Source of the DNA: Hepsetus odoe
Lineage: Eukaryota; Chordata; Actinopteri; Characiformes; Hepsetidae
Reading direction: 5' to 3'
NCBI GenBank assembly: GCA_017165825.1
Contig: CM029385.1
Span: forward strand, 2,601,929-2,665,928
DNA: 64,000 nt
The stretch's first letter is position 1, and the number at the start of each line of letters is the position of its first letter. Below are positions 49,405-59,900 of the stretch, one piece after another. The notes under the pieces were generated by a model. It was not told where the DNA came from. It made no database searches and saw nothing but the letters and a program-made list of their open reading frames with translations. A program made the position numbers and the translations under genes.

Positions 49405-50357
49405 GGGGGCGTCCGCATGTACAGCCGTACGTTGCTTCTCTGTCCTGTCAGGAGTCAGCAGATAAGGAGGTTCTCTGAAGAAGCAGGGGTGGTAGAAAGA
49501 ACATTTTTTTTCTGGGACTTATAGGCAGGTTGTGCTACAATCAGTGCCGAAAGCAGTAAAACAACACACACTAATCTTGTGACAGGCTACAGACCAGAAG
49601 TCTGGCACAACCCTTTGACTTTATATATATAATAAAAAAAAAAAAAAAAAAAGCTTTTTCAAAACTGTATTAAAATAAACTATGTAATATGTATGTGTCT
49701 GGTTTTCAATATTTTATAGCCCATAATAAATATATTATTTATTCAAAATGTGGATAAAAACATAAATATCACTTAAATAATGATTAAATAAATATTCAAT
49801 GTAAAGCAATTTAGACATAAAATGCTCCAACAACACTAATGTGACTCTGAATTTATTGTGTTTACCTGATAATAAACCAAACCTCCCCAACAAAAACGCT
49901 CAGGTGTGGCTGGAGGGAAAAGACTGCAGGTAAATTTGAGATGAGTGTGTCTGTGGGTGAGCAGGTTGAGAGAGATTATATCTTTATCAGGGCCTTCAGA
50001 GGGTCAGACATCCTAAAATCAGTTCAATATTAATAATAATCCTCAACACAAAACCACCAGCACCACAATTCACCTCAAAACTGCCTTCAAACCACGTACA
50101 GCAAAGCAACCCATACTGTTTAACAGAATCACAGCTTTAGTTTTATGTCTGGCAATAAATAAAGCGAGTTTAAACAGTATTATAGTTTACTTCACGTCCT
50201 AAACAGACAGAAATATCGTTTATAACCAGATTTCAGCATTTAAAAGCCAAAAGACGAATTCACAGGTTAACAAAGTGTCACACATGAAGACAGACTTAAA
50301 AACTCCCCCTAAAACTCTTTTTTTGTTCTTGTAGTGGTGAATGTGTGAATTGTTTAC
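49405..50357 (-). other. gmeb2 5' UTR and first intron
   Basis: Acceptor-like sites for the coding first exon lie near 49450 and 49478 (minus-strand cag). An A run sits at 49634-49650. The rest is AT-rich intron. Confidence 0.5.
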
Positions 50358-50480
50358 CTTTAGGTTTGTTTAGGAAGTGCCTCGACCGGCGAACTGTACC
50401 GCGCATGCGCGAGTGTGACGGCTGTGCAATGAAGGGGCGGGGCGAATTCCCGATACTATGATGTCATAATATCGCGAGAC
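50358..50480 (-). promoter_or_regulatory. gmeb2 CpG-type promoter and non-coding exon 1
   Basis: There is a palindromic NRF1-type site GCGCATGCGC at 50401-50410, a GC box GGGGCGGGGC at 50434-50443 and TCGCGAGA at 50472-50479, a BANP/Kaiso-type core. A minus-strand donor AAAG|GTAAAC at 50358/50357 would end the non-coding exon 1. The combination is typical of TATA-less housekeeping promoters. Confidence 0.65.
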
Positions 50481-51690
50481 AAACATGGATTCTTTCCGAA
50501 TCTCACCAAAAACAAAATCTGAAATCTTTGTAAGCTCTATAGTGAATATTTGTAGATTGAAACGTGTTTTTTTTTTCAATATTTATAGCACATAAATTCC
50601 TACAAAAGAGAAAAAATAGTTGCAGTGATAACTTTTAACATGTAATTATATTTTAAATACGTATTAATATTGTATTAAATAATAAATTACATATAAAATT
50701 ATATTATATACTTCACATACAACATAGTCATCAGGAATATTTGAATTTAATTAAAATTTTATTTCAATTTTATTCAAATTAAGTTAGATTTAGAGTTCAT
50801 ATTTTCAGAATATTTTTGCCTTGGTGCAAAAATAGCTTTTTTCTGCTTATCAGACTGTGTTACCTTTTGCACATAGAGTAGGTTAAATTTAAAAATAATG
50901 GGAAAAAATGTTTCACTAACAGGCTGCAACTTGTCTAAAGAGACAAGGTTCTAGATAAAGGGGTTCCAACCACTCAGCGTTCAGCATCAGCAGTGAACGA
51001 ATCACCTGATCATCTGTAATCACCTGGTTCTTCTCTGCTTCGTGTCTTAAGTGAGACGCTTTGTTCTGCTTGAAAAAAGCCTCTGAAACTGATCAGACAC
51101 TTCTAAGCTGAAATTAGCACACACTGAAAGATGTAAAATTATATTTGGGTGTGTATATGTACCAATATAGCTTGGAAAGAAAAAAACAAAAAGCTACCCA
51201 AACGCACTCGAGTAAACCTACAGATCTGTAGAGGAAGATACGCCATATCGAACAGATGCTGAACCAACAGAGCAGAGAAATTAGACCCAAAAAAGAAATA
51301 AGAAACAATGTTGAAAGCTTTAAAATGAAACTGAGAACAATTTAGCTTCCCTTTTTCACAAATATACCTGAAACCACTATTTGAGAGAAGCACAAAACGA
51401 TCCTTCGTACAAACATAGCGTCAGTCAGCTCAATCAAAGGATCACACAATGTTAATTCACTTATCAATGAACAATAAACAACCTCAAAACAGTGACTGTA
51501 GCTTATCATTTATTTATAAAGGTACGCACAAGATTCCCACCATGAAAGCAGTTACCGCAATGATTAAGTTATTTGTCACAAAAAGAAGATAAACTGAGCC
51601 AGAACAGGTTTCCTCTCTCAGCTGTTGAAGTTAAATGATTTAAATTGTCACTGTTATTAGTATTATTATTATTATTATTACTAAAATTGG
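50481..51690. other. AT-rich intergenic DNA between gmeb2 and dad1
   Basis: No gene is seen. A partial copy of the Tc1-related element lies at 50937-51075 (caaggttctagataaagggg). Confidence 0.5.
50937..51075 (+). mobile_element. Fragment of Tc1/mariner-related element
   Basis: Only the left half is present ('caaggttctagataaagggg' to 'gcttcgtgtcttaagtgaga'). The unit with the Tc1-like right end is missing. Confidence 0.6.
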
Positions 51691-51697
51691 TGGTGTG

Positions 51698-51704
51698 ATT
51701 TATT
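51698..51704 (-). terminator. Possible dad1 polyadenylation signal
   Basis: Plus-strand tttatt gives AATAAA on the minus strand, about 300 bp after the dad1 stop codon. Confidence 0.4.
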
Positions 51705-52002
51705 TCTTCAGTCTTTGTCTGTCAGCATTCAAAAGTGCATGTAGGGGGGGTTTGGTCACTCTTCCAGAGTCAGTCTGCCAAAGGAAAAGAGAAATTCATC
51801 ATTTAAAAGTACACTTTTACACCCACATTTACTCCAGTTTTGCTGAAAACATATTTATGAAGTAGATGGATGAAAAACTGTATTTTTGGATGGGAAATGA
51901 TTATTATTTTGATTATTATTATCATTATGGTTACTATTATTATTCATTTTTATTATTAAAACTGGTGTTGTTATTTACATCATTTACATCAACGGGCTTC
52001 CT

Positions 52003-53187
52003 TCAACCCACGAAATTGATGATGACAAGATGGAGCACAGTGTGAGCGAAGAGAAAGTCGGCGAAGGCTCTTTCTGGTGAGATGGATAAGAATTCAGCTT
52101 TGTTCTGAGGGTTGATCTGAATTCGCAGACAAACTGAAAGAGAGGAAACCAAAGTAAACGATAAACAATTAAATGATTAGTTTTATATATTACAGTTGTA
52201 CACAGTGATGTATAACGGTGTCATAAAAAGTGACGAAGGGTTATAAATGCAATTAAGTGCCAAAAAGCAACAAATGTGTAATAAATGTTCTAAACGGATG
52301 TGACAGATTATAAACCGCTAGTAAGGGTTATTTACATCAATTATTACGATGTATTATAAATGATTATAACCATATTATACACGATATGATGTGTTAGAGA
52401 TGCTAATAAAGGTGGTGTAAACAGCTATGATGGCGTTATAAACAGTTAAACTGTGTTATAAACCACACAGACTACAAAAAGTATATATTTACAGATACAT
52501 ATAAATATATAAAGAAATGATCTTGCATCTGTAGGTAGTTTTATTTGTTGTATTTTGGGGTTCATTTGGCAGTTCTTTCTGTTGTACTGTCTTAGTTTTA
52601 AATGATTAATACATACAGTGTGTACCAATGTGCAAAGGGTACTAAAGCCCTGATCCCTCGCTGACTGTAGGGTTAGGGTTTCTCCACAAGGGGGCGCCAT
52701 TTGCACCCACTGTGTTTTTGCAGAAATAACGGTTATGTAAACAAATATGTTCATGATTTGGCCAATATCTCAGCATCTGGGCTGTGGATTAGCACCATCA
52801 AAGTAGATAAAAAATAAAACTAAGTTGGAAAAAGTAGGGAAAACGGAGATCAGGATCAGAGAAGGCAGCAGACCCCAGTGTTCGATTACACAAGTATTTC
52901 ACAGTAACAACACCAACATGCTGTTCAATAAGCGCTGAAAACTGTTTTTAAAAGAGCTGGAGGGATTTTCTTCGACCTGCCAGGATGAAGGAGCCCACAC
53001 AGGAGATAAAACCGGACAGAAAGCTGTTGAAGGGAAACGTCCCGACCAGCAGACAGTAGAGAAACTGCAGCGCGCCGGTCAGCAGAATAAACAGCAGATA
53101 GGCGTCCACCACCTTCAGCTTATTAGACGTGCTCGACTTGTACTCCTCCAAAAACCTCGAGATGACGGAAAACACTGAGCTGGACAT
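52003..53187 (-). CDS. dad1: Oligosaccharyltransferase subunit DAD1
   Basis: DAD1 is a small membrane subunit of the ER oligosaccharyltransferase that N-glycosylates nascent proteins; its loss triggers cell death. Two coding exons, 53187-52977 and 52133-52003, join in phase 1 (GT donor at 52976, AG acceptor before 52133). The product is 113 residues, exactly the vertebrate length. Visible landmarks are MSSSVFSVISRFLEEY, the membrane spans around LLFILLTGALQFLYCLLVGT and [20 protein letters not shown], the loop LRIQINPQNKAEF and the invariant C-terminus SPERAFADFLFAHTVLHLVI...NFVG. It is a near-perfect family match. The start codons of dad1 and abhd4 are 340 bp apart, facing away from each other. 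Confidence 0.98.
52190..52475. repeat. Degenerate TTATAAA-ladder repeat in dad1 intron
   Basis: Many spaced copies of gtTATAAA, with 'ctatgatggcgttataaaca' and the end 'aactgtgttataaaccacac'. A related block is at 53565-53755. Confidence 0.65.
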
Positions 53188-53527
53188 CTTCTTTTCCCTT
53201 TAATTTCGCTCGAAAACCGTCGGCGTGTGAGTGGGTGCACTGACGCGCGTCACCGCGAACGCGTTCCGGGCGGGTTCCAAGGCTCAGATAAACAGTTCCG
53301 CTTTGACACTTGTGCACGCGATAAAAGTCTACCGTCTAATTCCTCCCCATCCTGCGACGGGGACTGTCTGCGTTAAAAAGCAGGTTTAACACATGGGCTG
53401 ATCGAGGAGAGAGGAGTGGGCAGGTCTCTGATGACTTTGAGGAACTGAGAAAGTGGTTTTGTTAGTCGAGTCCTCTCCGTTTCATGGTTGACACGAGTTT
53501 CATCTCGTGTTTGGGCGCCGAAGTGCG
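53188..53527. promoter_or_regulatory. Bidirectional dad1/abhd4 promoter
   Basis: The 340 bp between the two start codons are CpG-rich near dad1 and hold a perfect palindrome TGACGCGCGTCA at 53241-53252, made of two CRE-like halves, plus 'ggcggg' at about 53268-53273. No TATA box is seen in either direction. Human DAD1 and ABHD4 are also adjacent. Confidence 0.7.
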
Positions 53528-53856
53528 ATGCAGGACGAGGGCGACGGGAAGTAAGTTCATTAAAGTGACTTATATGGCAATAAAGCGATTATGACAGCGT
53601 TATAAAGCGCTGTGATTGTTGTAAATGATACAACGGCGTCATGAACAGCGGTGAAGGTGTTATAAAGGGTTTTCTAAGCGGATATTACACGTTATAAAGG
53701 TGCTATAAACGTTATGATGCGGTAATAACTGTGTTATAACCACACAAACTAGACTCAGTCGTTTGATGGTTTTGCTGCTGAAAACAAAGGATACTGTTTG
53801 TTTTTCTCATGTCTTTTACTCTTTATGCATCGTCCCATTGTCTCTGTTCATTCATA

Positions 53857-53918
<62 letters not shown>

Positions 53919-56900
53919 GTCCCTCGTCCTCCACAGGATCTCAGGGTGGGGTTGGTGGCCCTCTTGGCGTCCTACCTCTCCATCCCTCCTGAAAAACACA
54001 GAAACAAAAATACTGGATCGTAAGTGACTGTACACATTTGTCTGATTTTCTTTTACTTTTCTGCTCGATCAGTTTCCATCACTCTGAGTTAACACTTTTC
54101 TCTCACTCCGACAGGTGTCCAGAATGACCTGTGGGCCCGATTCGTCTCACTGCCCACTCAGGACCGAATCTGGACTCTCACGGTCACTCATAAAAGTCTC
54201 AAAGAAGCTCAGAAACCATGTAAGCCAGCAGCAGTTTTCTCTCATGGTGTTCTGTATTCACAGTTAAAGAGACAGAGACAGTTTTATTCACAGTGGTAGT
54301 GAATGGAACCAGACATCTGCTTATTAAAGGGCAGCGGTGGTCTGGTGGATCGGGAGTTGGCCACAGGATCGGAAGATTGTGGGTTCAAGCCCCTTACCAG
54401 TTGGTTGCCCTGAGGTAACCTTGAGCAAGGTACCGTCCCCGTCACTGCTCCATGCACGGTTTGTGTGCATGGGTTAAATGCGGAAGACCAATTTTGTTGT
54501 GGTTCACTGTGTGCTTTGCTGAGAGTTCTCACAATGACAAGAATAGTCACTTTCACGTTTCTTTCACTTTTCAAAGCTCTCGTAGGAAGTTATTACAAGA
54601 AATGGTCATGAAGACGTTGTGATGAAGGCGTCTGATTGTGGGGGTGGGTTTCTCCTCAGTACACTTACTTCACACCACCCTGACGGAGGGATATGTTGAG
54701 CGCTCTTGACCCACCCTTCGTTTCTTTATATTTTTAGGAAAATTAGGCATAAGTTTTATTGATTTATTACAACTTACATGTGAATCCAGTCTAAACACAA
54801 AGACACTTTAATTGTAACTAGCTTTAATAATGACTCTTCAGCACAAGCTGAACTCTCTTAGACGAACTTTCCTCTCCTTTCTTTAAGTCGTATTCAGGAA
54901 CTTCTTCTTCTCCTTCTTAGGACGTCGGCTGACTTTTATTCTTATTTTCTCTCTGGAAGTGATTCCACACTGCTTCTGCAACTGCTCAGGTACAAAGCCT
55001 GCACTGAAAATGAGAGAAAAAAACTTTGTCCTTCAGGAAGATCTGAGGAACTGTTCCACAACGATGCATTAAAAATACAAGAAAGTCTGGATCCTTGAAA
55101 GCAAAACATGAAGAAATGAGGGTTCAAGATGCTTGCACAGTACTGTACATATGGAGCTCATCTGAAAAATATAAATAGAAATATAAAAACACCTGTGGAC
55201 ACTGATCTGGTCATTTTCCTTGCACTATTAATTCACTAGCCCCCACTGGGTGTAGTGAATGACAAAATGCATAAATAACTTCACAATTTATAACATGACC
55301 AAGAGTCCATCTATCAATCCATCTATCCATTCATTATCTGAAGTGCAGGAGTCTTTTCCAGCACTCATAGGGAGAAAGAGAAACATCCTGAACAGGGGTC
55401 AGTTGAGCATTTCAGGTCCACCTCATGTGCATGTTTTTGGAGTCTGGTTGAAATCTGGAGCTCCTGAAGGAAACACTGACACGGGAAGAACATGCACACT
55501 CCTGCAAACTTTCTATATAGTGCACTTGTGAACAGTGAGTGTTCTGGACCAAAATATATATGTTGCCACCAGTTTTGGTCTTTTAAATAATGAAATACAA
55601 AGTTTCATCTTATATTTTCTAATAGAACACATCTACCAAAAATATCAGTTATTATCTTTCTCATGACACGACGTGATTCACAGACTGCCCTTGAGGTTGA
55701 CTGTTGATACTGTTGCTGAAGATTTTCCAGGAAATGCATCCTGTTTGTCACTGTTCTTGTCTGAACTCTTGTTCTGTTGGTTTCAAGACACTTTTGTGAC
55801 CACAGTACCACAAGACATCACCAAGATGCAAACCTTGCAAAATATGAACAAAAAGCACCTATGCCTAGCAAATGAAGCCTGGGAACTACATGAAGAAGAA
55901 GAAGAAGAAGAAGAAGAAGAAGAAGAAGAAGAAGAAGAAGAAGAAGAAGAAGAAGAAGAAGAAGAAGAAGAAGAAGAAGAAGAAGAAGAAGAAGAAGAAG
56001 AAGAAGAAGAAGAAGAAGAAGAAGAAGAAGAAGAAGAAGAAGAAGAAGAAGAAGAAGAAGAAGAAGAAGAAGAAGAAGAAGAAGAAGAAGAAGAAGAAGA
56101 AGAAGAAGAAGAAGAAGAAGAAGAAGAAGAAGAAGAAGAAGAAGAAGAAGAAGAAGAAGAAGAAGAAGAAGAAGAAGAAGAAGAAGAAGAAGAAGAAGAA
56201 GAAGAAGAAGAAGAAGAAGAAGAAGAAGAAGAAGAAGAAGAAGAAGAAGAAGAAGAAGAAGAAGGAGGAGGAAAGGTCTCATGTGAATGGTCCATGAGTC
56301 ATTTTTTTAAAGGAATCTTTTAGCCTTAAGGGGCAGCGGTGGCCTAGTGGTTAGGGAGTTGCCCCAGATCGGAGGATTGTGGGTTCGAACCCCTTACCGG
56401 TGGGTTGCCCTGAGGTACCCTTGAGCAAGGTGCCGTCCCCATCAGTTCGCTCCTCCCTGCAATAGGCTGGCGACCTGTCCAGGGTGTGTCCCCGTCCTTC
56501 GCCTCCATGTGAGCTGGGATGGACTCCAGCACTTCCCCTGCGACCCTAATTAGGACAAGCGGCCCAGAAAATGACTGACTGACTTTTAGACTTAACAATG
56601 AGTGCAAAGAATATAGTTCCCCTCCGTTGGGAGGATGTTCACATTTCAGGAAACAAATTTAAAAATAATTTTTAAGGGCCCAAAAGAGATTGCACTTATT
56701 TTGTTAAACAGGAACATTTCCAATTTATACAAATAATGGAAAAGAAGACTGTTGGTTCAATTACCAGCCAGGTCCTTTCTTTGTGGGGTGTTCTCCATGT
56801 GTCTCTGTGGGTTTCTTCAGGGTTCAGTGGTTTCCTCCCACAATCCAAAGCACATCAGATGTTCTTGAGGTGTTAAATTGCCCACTAAGTATGACTGAGT

Positions 56901-59900
56901 GTATTTGTCTGTGATGGACTGGTTACCTGTGTAGTGTGTTTTTCTATCTTTTGCCCTGCGAGCACTGGGAACGGCTTCAGCAATCGGATAGGATAAGCGG
57001 CTCAGATGTGGATGGATGGATGGAAGTGACTATTTGTGAAATACATTCTCTGCATTTAATCCATACACAGCCATATCCAGCACCCAAGGAGCTGCATGGG
57101 CACGGTACTTTTCTCAAAGGTACCTCAGGGCAACCTACTGGTCTGGGACTCAAATCCACAACCTTCCTATTCTGGCCAAACTACTAGGCCACTGCTGCCC
57201 CAATGAATGGATGGATGGAATACCAATGTACTCAATCAGCCAAGGCACATTTGGTGTTTAAACCTACTTCTGTATATTCGTGTATTAAAGCTACAAGGCT
57301 AATGTACCCAACAAGCTATGGAAACTTCTAGTGCAAGCATCGTGCAAGTTTCATGATTAAATCTTCTTACGTTTGTCACAGGCTGTGTAAAGTTATCAAG
57401 GGTTCTAAGAGTTTAAAGATCAAGAGATTGCTTGTGCTGTTTGTGACACTGAGGGAAACACTGTTTTCTTTAGTGGATGTCAGTATGAAAACTGTGGTGT
57501 CCTTGCAGCTTCACTGCATAAATAATAATAATGATAATAATAATAATAATGCTGAAAATGCAAGGAATTATGCATGTTTGAAGTCATTTTGACATTTTTG
57601 TCATTTTTGGTTTGTGGAAGCTAGTGCCAGTACAGTAACTTTCTCTGAAACTATAAATGATTTCTTGAATTTCTTGTTTGATTTTGTTCTATGATTTATA
57701 TTATTCTTCAGTCATAATTCATTTTTCATAACCATTTCCAACCTTTCCTAATTAATCAGATTATAGAACTGTATTTGTTACTGTGTCTTTAAGACTGATG
57801 CATGTAAATGACCTTGGTTCTGATTGGATGCTGTGTATAAATCCAAAAAATAAGCTGGGCCTTTTTTAATTAGTTGGTTTTTATGATATCACAGCAGTGA
57901 ATTCAGTCTGTTTTTGCAGGTTAGATTATTTTTGTTTGTTTGTTTTTGCAAGATGATTTATTTACCTTTGCACAGTAATACTGCTGCAGAGGGTGGACAG
58001 TTGCTTCAGCACAGGGTCAGAACTGGAGACTAAACCGAAGTTTTTCTTCCCTTATGCAGCCCCTCGCACTCCACTGGTGATGGTGCACGGTTTTGGAGGA
58101 GGCGTGGGTTTGTGGATCAGGAATCTGGACCCTCTTTGCCGCTCTCGACCTGTTTTTGCCTTCGACCTCCTAGGGTATGGACGCAGCTCGCGCCCACATT
58201 TCCCTCTGGACCCCGTCCAGGCCGAGCAGCGGTCGGTCACCTCCATAGAACTCTGGAGGCAGGCTCTCGGCTTGGAAAACATGATTTTACTGGGTCATAG
58301 TTTGGGTGGCTACCTGGCAACGTCCTATGCCATACAGTACCCTGAGAGGTAAGGAGGTCTGTTGTGAATAACTGTCCTAAATCACATATTCTTCATGGTC
58401 CACCCTGCCCTGGAACAATGTTATGTTTGTAAGTCTAGAGTATATTACATTTTGGAGGACTCTTAAGACATCTTACCACTAGAGGGCAGAAGTCACTACA
58501 TGATAGGATTAGTGAAGCTGCCCACATGTTTTACAGCTGGTGGTGCAGACAAAGCAGGTGCACAGATTAAAGGGAATCTATTATAGTTGATGGTTTTATT
58601 CTTGGTGTCTCCTAAAATACATTTACATGCTTTTAAGATCCAAAAAGGTCTTTGTTTTCTTATACTGCACATCTTTTCTGTACTGTTTTTATCCTCCAAC
58701 ATAAGCATAAAGTCAATAGTAATGCATCATCATTTTCACAAACAATAATGTCCACTTACAGTTTAGGACCGTGACTCACAAGTTGCACCAAACACGGTCG
58801 GAATTGCTCCGTCTAACAACAGAAAGCATTGTGAAAATCCTGCTTGAAAAAAACGCTTAAAAAAGTTTAAAGAGTTTAAGCCACACTTGTGTTTCCGATG
58901 AATAAAAACATAGTTTCTATCTAAACTTTTTCCTTTTGAGGCTTGTTGTAGTTCTTTTACTGCAGCTTCATGTAAAAAAAAAAACCTCCGTGGAACAATT
59001 TAGACTAATGGACAGACTCAGGAAGGCATATAACATATATACATAAACGCCCAATCAGAGATTTGGCTCCAGGCTCCAACATTTAGAGGAAATTATTTTT
59101 TATGTCCAGTGCAGGGAATTCTCAGAAATTAGGTCATATATATTATATTTTCTGATCTTGGGTCACAAATATAGACTTTATAAACTATTTATAGTCAAGC
59201 TGCATATATCTTTATGAATTTGCCTCATTACTCTCTCTCTGCCCCAGAGTTCGCCACCTCATCCTTGTTGACCCCTGGGGTTTCTCACCAATCCCTGCAG
59301 AAGGAATTTCCAAGCTGGGCTGTCCGCGATGGATGGAGGTGCTTGTAGCTGTGGCTACGTACTTTAACCCTCTGTCTGTGATCCGTGCTGCAGGGCCGTG
59401 GGGTAAGGGGCAGTGAGTGTGGATGGAGCTTCAAATACATGAAAAGGCTTGACTGAAATGAAGTGAGAAATCTTGATTTTACTGAAGAAAACTCCAGTAA
59501 CAGTATCAGTTAATCGCTAGTTTGATCCCCAGGGAAGAACGTTGGTTTAGCTCCCTCTGGGTGGGTAAGGTGGCTCTTCTTCACTTCACTCTGTTATCTG
59601 GTGTAAGAGAACTGGCAGCATGAAAGGTTGTTGTGAAGCTTCTCATGACTCAAAGCAAACATCATGTGATGGGGAAGCCCCGCTGAAGGGTTGATTCTGA
59701 GTCAAAATTGGGTAGAAAACGCTGATTTGTCTGATTTGATTATGAGGCTTATGAGAGATTTTGTTTGATTAATAGCTAAACAGTGCTTTACAGATCTATT
59801 TGATTATCAGTTGAGAAATATGATGATCATTTCTTCCATATGTTCCTATGCTGGTCAGACATAGGAACCTCAAGGAGAGTTATTAGTGAACTCCAGGGCC

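Noticed and set aside
55673..56323. Long poly-Glu, poly-Lys, poly-Ser and poly-Leu open frames
   Set aside because: All are translations of the GAA trinucleotide repeat in the abhd4 intron.
58052..58282. Antisense frame over abhd4 exon 4
   Set aside because: Shadow of the real exon on the plus strand.
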